NCBI RefSeq assembly: GCF_036245475.1
Contig: NZ_BTPM01000001.1
Span: 1,674,001 to 1,738,000 of the forward strand
Length of the DNA stretch: 64,000 bases
Source: Vibrio sp. 10N
GTDB lineage: Bacteria > Pseudomonadota > Gammaproteobacteria > Enterobacterales > Vibrionaceae
Reading direction: 5' to 3'
Positions 36,040-43,769 of the stretch are shown here, one piece after another. The notes beneath the pieces are model-generated. The model made no database searches. It worked only from the letters and a program-made list of their open reading frames with translations, and was not told the origin of the DNA. The position numbers and the translations under genes are program-made. Position 1 is the stretch's first letter. Each line of letters begins with the position of its first letter.

Positions 36040-38145
36040 ATGAGTCGTAAAAATTTTAAGTTTTCATTGATTGCAGCAAGTGTACTTGCTGCAACATCGA
36101 GCCACGCTGCTTTGTATAAAGTGGTCGAGGTGGACCCTACGGGTAGCATTAAATCAACAGGTGTTTTTGTAGAAAATAGTAGTGGTGTGATCACCGAGTT
36201 CTATGGCAGCGCGATTGAAAAGGCGGATGCCACGAACCCGCTAGGCTGTTTTGCCGAAGGGGCAACATGTAGCGAATACCGTTTGTTTGGTGATTCACGA
36301 AATGGCTCAGAAGGGCATTCGTATCGTCAAGAGATCCCATTTAACTACGATTCCTCATTTTTCTATACCGATTGGAATCGTAACCGCGATTATTGCCGAT
36401 CTGAGTTAGGTTATCAGACTTGCGATCCAGGCTGGACTGATAAAATGTGGTACAGCTTTAGCGATGTTGGTGGTTTGCTACGTGAGCGTGATGCGTTTTA
36501 CAATTCCTCGCAAAGAGGCTGGAACAACATTGCGGGTGAAGACAATTACTTCTCCAATGCTCATGGCTTTAGTGAAACTACGCCAGCGTCTAACCCGGAC
36601 CAAGCATCCGCTGCAACACGAATGGGCGTAACGCCATCTTCGGACTATAAACCGGGTGGTGTGGCGACACCAGATACCAATTCAGAAAACGTCGTGATCA
36701 ATAGCCTAACCTCTGATCAAGGTATGGCTATTGGTAATACTAGTTCTGGCTACTATCGCATTAATGCGTCTGGTGATGGTGCGAAAGGAAACTTGGCGAC
36801 GGCATATCGTCATCGTGGTTTTGTACAAAATGGCGACACTACGGAAATGTTGCTGCCATTCTTAGTCGAGTCACCAAACAGCGATCAACGAATTACCAAC
36901 CAAATGGGTCGTACTATGGGTTGGAGCAGTTTCAAGTATGGTGGCAAAGAGTACATCGTAGGCAGTGCTGCTGTGGCTCCTTTTGACTACAACGACGACA
37001 ATAAGAACTGGAATGGTGACCTGAACAACTGCTTGATTGAAGATCCTGCATCTCGTGCTGATTGCCAGAACTTTGCTTTTGCTACTAAAACAGCGGTCTG
37101 GGATTCAACCAATTTTGCAGCGGGCGCTTCAATTGTGTCTGATTGGCAAAATGGTGTACCAACTAACAACGATAGAAAAGCATCACAAGGTAGTGCTCGC
37201 GGAGCCGTGATTGCTGCTCAAACTAACGCTTCGGATAACCCACGTAACGGTAAACCTTTTCTTGTTGGTCTAAATACACAGGGTGATGGTTCAAACAGTT
37301 TCCTACAAGCAACAGTATTCGTTCCATCTACTACATTTGATCCAAACTCAATTGACACTGCCCGTCAATGGTCACCAGTAACAGTAGAAAACGCGCGAAT
37401 TAAGTCTGGTGATGACTTTATTTACAGCAATACATACGCTACTGACATCAACAAAAACCTTGTATTCTTAGGGGCGTCAAAGCGACGTGGTGATAAGCGT
37501 GAAAACGGCGCGGCAGCAAACCGTATGTTCTTGGGTCAAGTGACGCTAAATAATGATGCGAATGGTAGCTATTCGACACCTACTGCGCGCTACTTTGACG
37601 AGCTAAATGGTAACAGCGGCATCTTCTTCCGTGGTGTGGGTGGTGAGCCTGGCGCAATCAACAACTTCAACGAAATTGTTGGTGCCGTTGATGCTGAGCA
37701 ATCTACAGAGTATTTTGGTAAAAAACGTCGCCAGCGCGGCTTTATTTATCCTTACGATACAACAGGCACTGATGCCGAGCGTTTGGCTATTTTCCAAGGA
37801 AAACCTTGGTTACTGGATGATTTAACCAACGGCGGTACTTATAACTCGCAAAACAACCAATACCGTATTGTTGATGCTGCTGACATTAACGACGATGGTG
37901 TGATTGCAGCAACTGCGCTCAAATGTGACGGCGGTTATGACACGACAGGTCACAACTCGTACTGTGGTAATGGCCAAAAGAAAGAGAAGGTCGTTGCAGT
38001 TAAGTTGATCCCGATCGCAAACGAAGCAGATCGTTCAATTCAAACACGTGGCATTGAAGCGCCACCTGTTAAGCGTAGTGGTGGTAGCCTTGGTTGGATG
38101 GCGTTGATTATTCTTGGATTCTTCGGGTTACGCCGTAACAAGTAG
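36040..38145 (+). CDS. DUF3466 family exported protein with GlyGly-CTERM-like C-terminus
   Basis: From ATG 36040, five bases after uup, the 701-residue protein has a signal peptide (MSRKNFKFSLIAASVLAATS, cleavage after SHA). A long extracytoplasmic region rich in Asn, Gly and aromatic residues follows, which I recognise as DUF3466. The last about 25 residues are a Gly-Gly-Ser motif, one membrane segment (LGWMALIILGFFGL) and RRNK. That is the layout of GlyGly-CTERM sorting signals cut by rhombosortase, so the protein is probably surface-anchored or released via type II secretion. Function is unknown. An in-frame ATG at 35998 lies inside uup and lacks the signal peptide context. Confidence 0.85.
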   Translation: MSRKNFKFSLIAASVLAATSSHAALYKVVEVDPTGSIKSTGVFVENSSGVITEFYGSAIEKADATNPLGCFAEGATCSEYRLFGDSRNGSEGHSYRQEIPFNYDSSFFYTDWNRNRDYCRSELGYQTCDPGWTDKMWYSFSDVGGLLRERDAFYNSSQRGWNNIAGEDNYFSNAHGFSETTPASNPDQASAATRMGVTPSSDYKPGGVATPDTNSENVVINSLTSDQGMAIGNTSSGYYRINASGDGAKGNLATAYRHRGFVQNGDTTEMLLPFLVESPNSDQRITNQMGRTMGWSSFKYGGKEYIVGSAAVAPFDYNDDNKNWNGDLNNCLIEDPASRADCQNFAFATKTAVWDSTNFAAGASIVSDWQNGVPTNNDRKASQGSARGAVIAAQTNASDNPRNGKPFLVGLNTQGDGSNSFLQATVFVPSTTFDPNSIDTARQWSPVTVENARIKSGDDFIYSNTYATDINKNLVFLGASKRRGDKRENGAAANRMFLGQVTLNNDANGSYSTPTARYFDELNGNSGIFFRGVGGEPGAINNFNEIVGAVDAEQSTEYFGKKRRQRGFIYPYDTTGTDAERLAIFQGKPWLLDDLTNGGTYNSQNNQYRIVDAADINDDGVIAATALKCDGGYDTTGHNSYCGNGQKKEKVVAVKLIPIANEADRSIQTRGIEAPPVKRSGGSLGWMALIILGFFGLRRNK

Positions 38146-38156
38146 TCACAAGTGAC

Positions 38157-38196
38157 AAAAATCCCAGCTTCACAATAGTGGAACTGGGATTTTTTG
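38157..38196 (+). terminator. Terminator of the rlmKL-uup-DUF3466 unit
   Basis: An 11-bp stem (38157-38167 with 38184-38194) with a 16-base loop ends in a T run. Confidence 0.88.
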
Positions 38197-38309
38197 TGTC
38201 TTGAGATCGAGCCAAAAATGAGCAATTATTAAAGAGGAGTCACAAAAGCTCCATAAATCTTTAATGATAGAAAGTCGGGAAACCGATTTTGTATAGCGAG
38301 GACCGTACT

Positions 38310-38483
38310 ATGAAGAGACAAAAGCGTGATCGTCTAGAGCGAGCTCAATCACAGGGTTACAAAGCTGGATTGAATGGGCGATCGATGGAAGCCTGTCCCT
38401 ATCAACAAATGGATGCAAAGTCGTATTGGCTTGGCGGTTGGCGTGACGCGAGAGATGATAAACAATCAGGACTCTTCAAGTAG
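38310..38483 (+). CDS. rmf: Ribosome modulation factor RMF
   Basis: The 57-residue basic protein (MKRQKRDRLERAQSQGYKAG) matches RMF throughout, including CPYQQMDAKSYWLGGWRDAR. RMF converts 70S ribosomes to inactive 100S dimers in stationary phase. The start is ATG 38310; an in-frame ATG 21 bases upstream adds residues absent from the family. It stands alone between the DUF3466 terminator and its own terminator. The usual place near fabA is conserved. Confidence 0.96.
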   Translation: MKRQKRDRLERAQSQGYKAGLNGRSMEACPYQQMDAKSYWLGGWRDARDDKQSGLFK

Positions 38484-38506
38484 TCGGGAGCGAAATTGAA
38501 GTAACA

Positions 38507-38530
38507 AAAGGCCTCAAATGAGGCCTTTAT
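38507..38530 (+). terminator. Terminator of rmf
   Basis: A 9-bp perfect stem (38507-38515 with 38520-38528) and an AAAT loop end in TTTAT. Confidence 0.85.
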
Positions 38531-38537
38531 AATAGGC

Positions 38538-38559
38538 ATCTAGTGCACTATAACTAAAT
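38538..38559. repeat. 22-bp dispersed repeat, copy 1
   Basis: ATCTAGTGCACTATAACTAA plus AT matches 41821-41842 at 21 of 22 positions. Both copies lie just beyond a rightward terminator and at the 3' side of a leftward gene. The first contains the palindrome TAGTGCACTA. Confidence 0.65.
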
Positions 38560-38568
38560 GTTCTTGGC

Positions 38569-38601
38569 AAAAATAAACGACTCTAGAGAGTCGCTTATTT
38601 A
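38569..38601 (-). terminator. Terminator of fabA
   Basis: On the minus strand an AAATAAGCGACTCT / AGAGTCGTTTATTT-type stem, with one G:T pair and a short central loop, runs into five T, ten bases after the fabA stop. Confidence 0.8.
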
Positions 38602-38609
38602 GAACTAAT

Positions 38610-39128
38610 TTAGAAAGCAGAAGTGTCTTTAAACAAACCTACTTTAAGATCTTTTGCTACATAGATTTCTTTGCCATCAACCAGCACACGGCCATCAGCG
38701 ATACCCATAACCAGCTTGCGGTTCACAACACGTTTCATGTGCAGTTCGTAGGTAACTTTCTTAGCAGTAGGCAGTACTTGCCCAGTAAACTTCAGCTCAC
38801 CAACACCCAGCGCACGACCTTTACCTTCGCCACCAATCCAGCCAAGGTAGAAGCCAACAAGCTGCCACATTGCATCTAAGCCAAGACAACCTGGCATTAC
38901 TGGGTCACCAATAAAGTGGCAGTCGAAGAACCATAGATCAGGAGTAATATCCAGTTCAGCAACGATCAAACCTTTGCCAAAGTCACCTTCAGTTTCGGAC
39001 ATTTTTGCTACGCGGTCCATCATCAGCATGTTAGGTGCTGGAAGTTGAGGGTAGCCCTCGCCAAATAGTTCTCCGCGGCTAGAGGCTAGAAGGTCTTCAC
39101 GGCTATAAGATTCACGTCTGTTTTGCAT
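38610..39128 (-). CDS. fabA: 3-hydroxydecanoyl-ACP dehydratase/isomerase FabA
   Basis: The 172-residue hotdog-fold enzyme dehydrates 3-hydroxydecanoyl-ACP and isomerises trans-2 to cis-3 decenoyl-ACP, starting unsaturated fatty acid synthesis. The catalytic His71 and Asp85 are in [20 protein letters not shown], at the E. coli positions. Length is exactly that of the family. The 70-base gap to lonH contains a sequence resembling a FadR site (39182-39198), which would fit FadR activation as in E. coli, but this is not shown here. Confidence 0.97.
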   Translation of the reverse strand: MQNRRESYSREDLLASSRGELFGEGYPQLPAPNMLMMDRVAKMSETEGDFGKGLIVAELDITPDLWFFDCHFIGDPVMPGCLGLDAMWQLVGFYLGWIGGEGKGRALGVGELKFTGQVLPTAKKVTYELHMKRVVNRKLVMGIADGRVLVDGKEIYVAKDLKVGLFKDTSAF

Positions 39129-39181
39129 TATTTATTACTCCAAATTTGCGTTAGGCCATCTTAGTGAACAGGTGTACGCTA

Positions 39182-39198
39182 GACAAGTCCGACCACGA
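39182..39198 (-). promoter_or_regulatory. FadR-like site upstream of fabA
   Basis: On the minus strand GTGGTCGGACTTG contains the TGGTC-N-GAC core of the FadR operator CTGGTC-N-GACCAG and agrees at 9 of 12 specified positions. It lies about 55 bases upstream of the fabA ATG and touches the lonH stop codon. Confidence 0.35.
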
Positions 39199-40836
39199 CT
39201 AGACAAACCAGTTTTTAATCCTTGTCACAAATGACTCTGGCATTTCATGTTTTTCAAAGTTTTCAATACGTTCTGCTATCTTGCCAATCACGCTATCTTC
39301 GGTGTCACTTTTGAATGGTTGACCCAATAAAAGTGGAATCACTTCGTCTACGTGAGTCACAGACCAAATGTGAAATTCTTCATTTTTGATGCTTTCGACG
39401 AGCTCTTTATTCAGAGCTAGGTGCTGAACATTAGTTTTAGGCAAAATGACACCTTGCTTGCCTGTTAAGCCTTGGTGTTTACATACGTTATAGAAGCCTT
39501 CCACTTTCTCATTTAAACCACCTACAGCTTGAACACGACCAAATTGGTCGACAGCTCCAGTAACCGCGATTTGTTGATCAATTGGATAGCCAGATAACGC
39601 ACTAACTAAAGAACATAACTCTGCTAATGAAGCACTGTCTCCGTCGACTTCACAATAAGACTGCTCAAACACAATAGAAGCGGAATATGGCAGCGGGGCA
39701 TCTAGGTCGAGCTCTGAAGAGACAAATGCCTGCATGATCATCATGCCTTTGGCGTGAATGTTGCCACCAAGGTCAACTTTTCGCTCGACATCAGAAACAT
39801 CGCCATCACCAAAGTGTACAACGCACGAAATACGAGCCGGTTCACCATAGCTGATAGGGTGACCGGGAATATCGATGACCGTTAAGCCATTTACTTGGCC
39901 AACTTGCTTACCTTGAGTTTCAATGACGACTTGCCCTTCAAGAATGTCATCAATTGCGCGCTCCGGAAGGTATGACTCTCTATTACGCTTCGCTTCAATT
40001 GCAGCGTCGATATGCTCTGAAGATATCACCTCATTGTTACTATAAGATGATGCTTCGCATAGTAGGGCTTTGTGCCAATCAACAGAAAGCGGCCAATATT
40101 GTTTGTCTTCAGTTTCTCTTGCGCCAGCTTGAAGCAGTTTTAGATAACCAGAGCGATCGAGTTGTTTACCAGAAATATGCTCTAATACCATCAAATTAAC
40201 AAAGGATAGGTATTGCTGGGCAGTCGCTGGCGTGACTTTCAAGTCACTTTCGATTTCAGTGTACTGCATGAAACCAGAGCGGAAGTCACCATCGATAAAA
40301 TCTAAGTCCGATAATTGCTCGCGATCGCCAAGGACGACAAGTTTGAAATCGGATGAATAAGTTGGAGGTGCTAGTGATGAGCTCTTACTATCGAGCGCTA
40401 CGCTGTCTAGTTTTGCTCCCTGCAGCAACGCTTTTAAATTGGTCCAAACGCCAAGACTTGCTAGTGCTGTTTGCGTCGATGATACCAAAACGCCACCGTT
40501 AGCCTCTGAGGCTAAACCCTGTGCGGTGTGGGTCTCGTTGTCTGCGACCTGATAACGATCGAACAGGAGGCTCGGATTTACATCCGTACTGACAACGGCT
40601 TTGTGTCCCAATGTTTCGATATACTCGCTGACTAGGCGTCGATGAAACAAGTTGTCGCCATCTTTGATGATCAACACTTTTGAAGGACAAGCATCAGAGA
40701 CAAAAAAGGACAGAGCGGCTTTTAGTCGTGGCTGCAATTCAATGGCGCCCATTGGAGCGAAAGAGGATGCGTTGTCGAGAAGATCAGCGAAATCGTTATA
40801 AAGGGGGCAGACTTGTTGCCAAGGGACTTGATTCAT
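39199..40836 (-). CDS. Lon-like (S16) protease LonH/YcbZ
   Basis: From ATG 40836 (MNQVPWQQVCPLYNDF) the protein has 545 residues. The C-terminal S16 domain has the catalytic Ser in CEVDGDSASLAEL and Lys in VGGLNEKVEGFY. No Walker A motif of the GxxGxGK type is visible in the N-terminal half, so it is not an ordinary AAA+ Lon. The YcbZ/LonH subfamily and its position between fabA and matP agree with enterobacterial synteny. The frame opens at a GTG at 40863, but a minus-strand TATACT (40866-40871) lies just before that, so the inner ATG is preferred. Confidence 0.88.
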   Translation of the reverse strand: MNQVPWQQVCPLYNDFADLLDNASSFAPMGAIELQPRLKAALSFFVSDACPSKVLIIKDGDNLFHRRLVSEYIETLGHKAVVSTDVNPSLLFDRYQVADNETHTAQGLASEANGGVLVSSTQTALASLGVWTNLKALLQGAKLDSVALDSKSSSLAPPTYSSDFKLVVLGDREQLSDLDFIDGDFRSGFMQYTEIESDLKVTPATAQQYLSFVNLMVLEHISGKQLDRSGYLKLLQAGARETEDKQYWPLSVDWHKALLCEASSYSNNEVISSEHIDAAIEAKRNRESYLPERAIDDILEGQVVIETQGKQVGQVNGLTVIDIPGHPISYGEPARISCVVHFGDGDVSDVERKVDLGGNIHAKGMMIMQAFVSSELDLDAPLPYSASIVFEQSYCEVDGDSASLAELCSLVSALSGYPIDQQIAVTGAVDQFGRVQAVGGLNEKVEGFYNVCKHQGLTGKQGVILPKTNVQHLALNKELVESIKNEEFHIWSVTHVDEVIPLLLGQPFKSDTEDSVIGKIAERIENFEKHEMPESFVTRIKNWFV

Positions 40837-41006
40837 TGCGTCGTACTTAAGTTTAATTTGCACGAAGTATACATTGAAACGCGTCCCAACGTTAGCTTTT
40901 CAATCGTTCAGATAGCGAGCAGAATCTCATTAACTGACCATTGTTATTGAGAAGTTTGGTAACTTGGGTTACGCTGTCACTGTAAACAGAGTAGGGATGC
41001 AAACCA

Positions 41007-41465
41007 ATGAAATACCAACAACTTGAAAACTTAGAATGTGGTTGGAAGTGGCAGTATTTAACAAAAAAGTGGCGTGAAGGTGAGAATATCACTCGCTACG
41101 TAGATACCAGTGAGATCGAACATGCGGTTTCAAAGCTGAAGCAGCTAGAGCATGAACCTACTCTGGTTATCGAATGGATCGACGAACACATGTCTGTGGA
41201 ACTCGATAACAAGCTAAAGCAAGCTATCCGTGCCAAACGTAAACGTCATTACAATGCTGAGCAAGTTCACACCAAAAAGAAGTCGATTGACTTAGATTTC
41301 CGAGTTTGGGAGAAATTATCTCACCGTGCCAACGACCTCGGCTGTACGCTGTCTGAAGCGATTGAGTATCTGTTGAGCGAGGCCTCTCGAAGCGAGAAAG
41401 CAACACAAACGGTAAGCAGCTTAAAAGAAGACTTGAGTAAGTTATTAGGTGACGAAGGGAGGTAG
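41007..41465 (+). CDS. matP: Macrodomain Ter protein MatP
   Basis: The 152-residue DNA-binding protein begins MKYQQLENLECGWKWQYLTK, with the conserved N-terminal helical domain. A ribbon-helix-helix (KKKSIDLDFRVWEKLSHRAN then LGCTLSEAIEYLL) and a C-terminal coiled coil that tetramerises the protein follow. MatP binds matS sites to organise the Ter region and links it to the divisome through ZapB. It is divergent from lonH. The next gene starts five bases after its stop, so they are co-transcribed. Confidence 0.95.
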   Translation: MKYQQLENLECGWKWQYLTKKWREGENITRYVDTSEIEHAVSKLKQLEHEPTLVIEWIDEHMSVELDNKLKQAIRAKRKRHYNAEQVHTKKKSIDLDFRVWEKLSHRANDLGCTLSEAIEYLLSEASRSEKATQTVSSLKEDLSKLLGDEGR

Positions 41466-41470
41466 TCGCT

Positions 41471-41782
41471 ATGTTGTATGTCATATTGCTTGGGGCGGTG
41501 GTGATATTCTGGCTTGTCGCGATTGACCGGCCGTCTTTGGTCGTGAAAATGGAAGCAGGCGAAATCACCAAGACCAAAGGCCATTTACCACCAACGTTTA
41601 AACATAATCTCAAAGAGATTGTCGAGCGTGACAAAACCACAGGCGAGCTGAAGGTATACCAAACTCGAAGTGGTATGAAACTTAAATTTAGCAAGACAAT
41701 ATCGAAGAACATACAACAAAGAATACGAAACATTTTTCCTCATCAAAGCTTCAAGTCGAAAGGCAAAAAGAAAAGTCGCTAG
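41471..41782 (+). CDS. DUF3634 family small membrane protein
   Basis: The 103-residue protein has one N-terminal membrane segment (MLYVILLGAVVIFWLVA), then a short globular part (GHLPPTFKHNLKEIVERDK) and a basic C-terminal tail (SKGKKKSR). I recognise the pattern as DUF3634; function unknown. It starts five bases after matP with a GGGAGG ribosome-binding site inside the matP end, so it is likely the second gene of that operon. Confidence 0.8.
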   Translation: MLYVILLGAVVIFWLVAIDRPSLVVKMEAGEITKTKGHLPPTFKHNLKEIVERDKTTGELKVYQTRSGMKLKFSKTISKNIQQRIRNIFPHQSFKSKGKKKSR

Positions 41783-41790
41783 ATTAACAA

Positions 41791-41813
41791 AAAGGGCAGC
41801 AACGCCCTTTTTT
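41791..41813 (+). terminator. Terminator of matP-DUF3634
   Basis: A 7-bp stem (41791-41797 with 41804-41810) is followed by a six-T run, nine bases after the stop. Confidence 0.9.
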
Positions 41814-41820
41814 GATACCC

Positions 41821-41842
41821 ATCTAATGCACTATAACTAAAT
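41821..41842. repeat. 22-bp dispersed repeat, copy 2
   Basis: It is identical to 38538-38559 except for one A/G difference and lies directly behind the matP-DUF3634 terminator, 19 bases before the 3' end of the next leftward gene. Confidence 0.65.
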
Positions 41843-41860
41843 TGGTTTAATACAGCTCTA

Positions 41861-42112
41861 TTATGCTTTTGCAGCGATCTCACGTTCGTCCCATATCTTC
41901 ATTAGGGTTCTACGCGATTCAGAGTCAAGCATCTGGATACGTCGACAGGTCCAATTCTCCGCAATGTAGTCTGCCATCTCTAGTGACACAGGGTTGTTAT
42001 CTGTTAAGTAAGTCTCTAGAGCAGATTCAGCTTCAATAAGAGATAAGCCTTCTACGTCCCATTTCTGAATACGAGCGTAGCTATTTTTAAACCATTCAAT
42101 TGGAAGTGACAT
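41861..42112 (-). CDS. Hypothetical 83-aa protein
   Basis: I do not recognise this protein. It begins MSLPIEWFKNSYARIQKWDV, is acidic and probably all-helical, and has one Cys (ENWTCRRIQML). A very good ribosome-binding site (AAGGAG, eight bases before the ATG) supports translation. It lies at the boundary between the core segment and the AT-rich accessory region and is convergent with the matP unit. Confidence 0.75.
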   Translation of the reverse strand: MSLPIEWFKNSYARIQKWDVEGLSLIEAESALETYLTDNNPVSLEMADYIAENWTCRRIQMLDSESRRTLMKIWDEREIAAKA

Positions 42113-42436
42113 AGAAATCTCCTTTTCTATTATCTAACTATTATTTAAGACCGTATGTCTTTTCGTTGAATCTAGAATTGAATATCTGAACGGTTTTGTA
42201 AAGGGCGTTGTGAAATAAACTTAATAAAAATTTCTAAATCTAATTTAGAGTTTTTCTGGTGAATATTATCGGCATTATAAATTTGTTATGGTAATGATTT
42301 TGTCTATCATAACTTTGTGTCATATGTGCGTGCCTTATGGTTGATAACACTAGGTAGGCAAAGGGTTTGTGTTGTTAGTTTCTAATATTCATCGCGATTT
42401 ATTGTCGGGGGTTAGAGGTGTCGTCTGGTAAATATA

Positions 42437-42442
42437 TATAAT
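42437..42442 (+). promoter_or_regulatory. -10 element (TATAAT) before the micro-ORF pair
   Basis: TATAAT within an AT-rich run lies 84 bases upstream of the first micro-ORF. No good -35 is seen. The intervening leader has a small AAAGC/GCTTT hairpin (about 42445-42459). Confidence 0.35.
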
Positions 42443-42526
42443 ACAAAGCTAAAGGCTTTAATTCATAAGTATCTGTTTACTTATGCCATAGCTAGATATT
42501 GAAGCACCTAGGAATAGAGGTGATTT

Positions 42527-42577
42527 ATGCCAGGGTGTTTTGACTGCATTGATATTACCATTGACTGCGCGGCTTAA
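42527..42577 (+). CDS. Candidate micro-ORF 1 (16 aa, Cys-rich)
   Basis: ATG 42527 follows a good ribosome-binding site (AGAGGTG, seven bases away). The 16-residue product (MPGCFDCIDITIDCAA) has three cysteines. Its stop codon overlaps the start of a second micro-ORF as TAATG. No family is recognised. It could be a leader peptide for the second frame. Confidence 0.35.
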   Translation: MPGCFDCIDITIDCAA

Positions 42578-42639
42578 TGGGTGGTGCGTTATTTATCTTG
42601 GTGATGTGTTTGGCATTTATTGGTCTGGGTTATTTCTGA
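42577..42639 (+). CDS. Candidate micro-ORF 2 (20 aa, single membrane span)
   Basis: The frame starts in the TAATG overlap with micro-ORF 1 and encodes 20 residues, almost all hydrophobic (MGGALFILVM... ending GLGYF): a single short membrane segment. Coupled translation from the upstream RBS is plausible. Small hydrophobic peptides of this size include transport or cytochrome accessory subunits and toxins; nothing here decides between them. Confidence 0.35.
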   Translation: MGGALFILVMCLAFIGLGYF

Positions 42640-42962
42640 ATCAATAGTGCAAATCCATCCAAATTGTTTGCTTAACGTTAGTTTATGAAAGGCTGTTAAT
42701 CTAGTCGTGGTTATTATATGTATGTGTTGGAGCGTTGAGTTATATCTAAGTGGTCAATATGAGTACAGATAAGCAAATAAGTAGGATAGGGTGTAACACC
42801 ATTCAAACCATCGCTGAGTATGCGCATTACTTTCTGGGTGGTATACATACCTTGAGCGCTGTTCTATGTCGGTCTTTTGCTGACTGCCGTTTAAATGCAA
42901 AGACGAATGATTTTGTTTGGATTTAGCTGTTTTTCTGATGTTCATCGAAGGACCATCGTTTG

Positions 42963-43225
42963 TTATTGATTCTTGTTAAGTGAAGAACTGAACATAGTGG
43001 CTTGCGCTGCGAATTCTATAGATAGATTTAACCAGACACGCTCAGCTTTGGAGGTTATCGCGAGTAGCCCTTAAGCATGTTCTGCAAGTGTTTTCAAACC
43101 TGTTGGTTTTTATGGAGTTTAAACAGAGCAATTTGTTCCAGTAACACGCATGGCTGATCAAATTGTTTTTGTAGGTGCAGCGATACATTTGATTCAATCA
43201 TCTTTGGCAGGATAATTTGATCGGC
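42963..43225 (-). pseudogene. Decayed coding fragment (minus strand)
   Basis: A 43-codon open stretch (43097-43225, beginning ADQIILPKMIESNV) ends at a stop. In another frame it continues as GLKTLAEHA, stop, then GLLAITSKAERVWLNLSIEF through to a stop at 42963. Both parts have normal protein composition, so a frameshift plus an internal stop in a former gene explains them. I do not recognise the family. Chance is the alternative. Confidence 0.3.
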
Positions 43226-43385
43226 TCAGCAGATGTTTATGGAGGGTTGTACGGATAGAGATACGATTAATCTGAATTCTGTTTTCAAAAGATAGTCGTA
43301 TGTGCTTTAAATCATAGTCGTGCGTCAGTCATAGGTTGCCCACGAGTAAAGTGTGACAGTCTATGAGCGTATAGATAAAAACTAA

Positions 43386-43538
43386 CACGGCAAGTACTGG
43401 AAATTACAAACGGTCGAAGGCCAACAGGCTTGGGCGAACATAGCAAAAAAGTTTGAGAGCCTTGGAATTTCTAGGATTTTCATGGCGTTAGAAAGCTTTG
43501 GCTTGGTCGGATTTGGCTCTGGAGAATCCATATCGTAG
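43386..43538 (+). pseudogene. Decayed coding fragment (plus strand)
   Basis: Fifty codons between an in-frame TAA (43383) and a TAG (43536) read HGKYWKLQTVEGQQAW then IAKKFESLGISRIFMAL. In the same frame the bases before the TAA read VYERIDKN. There is no start codon near the beginning and no RBS. The composition is protein-like, suggesting the end of a broken gene. Family not recognised. Confidence 0.27.
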
Positions 43539-43659
43539 TGCGTATTATCTATCTTATGTTAAATAAGATATGCGTGAGCTTGAAATCTTTTAAGTAAAGC
43601 CACTATCCCTTCATCAAATGTACCGTATTTAACGATAATGTGGATTTACCATAAAATAC

Positions 43660-43705
43660 CTAATAATCACATTACTTAATCACAGATTAGTAATGTGATT
43701 ATTAG
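43660..43705. repeat. Perfect 17-bp inverted repeat
   Basis: CTAATAATCACATTACT at 43660-43676 is exactly complementary to 43689-43705, with a 12-base AT-rich spacer. It lies next to the giant gene's terminator. It may be a second terminator-like hairpin, a regulator-binding dyad or the end of a mobile element. Confidence 0.8.
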
Positions 43706-43711
43706 AAATAA

Positions 43712-43743
43712 AAATCCCGTGCTTAAGTCTAAGCACGGGATTT
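43712..43743 (-). terminator. Terminator of the giant repeat-protein gene
   Basis: A 14-bp perfect stem (43712-43725 with 43730-43743) and a 4-base loop lead into a T-rich run on the minus strand, 27 bases after the stop codon. Confidence 0.92.
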
Positions 43744-43769
43744 GAATATCCTAGTTTAACCGTTAGTGA

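Larger units (their letters stand above)
42113..43769. other. 1.66-kb AT-rich region with no convincing large gene
   Basis: Base composition drops compared with the core genes. The left 60 bases hold the upstream region of the 83-aa gene. Further on there is a possible promoter and two coupled micro-ORFs (42437-42639), stop-interrupted protein-like stretches on the minus (42963-43225) and plus (43386-43538) strands, a perfect 17-bp inverted repeat (43660-43705) and the giant gene's terminator. I see no transposase, integrase or tRNA. Confidence 0.55.

Noticed and set aside
42754..42945. 63-codon minus-strand frame (MNIRKTAKSKQNHSSLHLNG at the start)
   Set aside because: No ribosome-binding site, odd composition and no recognised family. 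It could be part of the decayed region but is not supported as a gene.
43141..43206. 21-codon plus-strand frame starting MADQIVFVGAA
   Set aside because: No RBS, and it lies opposite a longer protein-like minus-strand stretch; most likely chance.
42113..43769. Insertion sequence or integron at the core/accessory boundary
   Set aside because: No transposase or integrase motif, no target-site duplication and no attC-like structure was seen; only a 17-bp inverted repeat whose arms enclose 12 bases.
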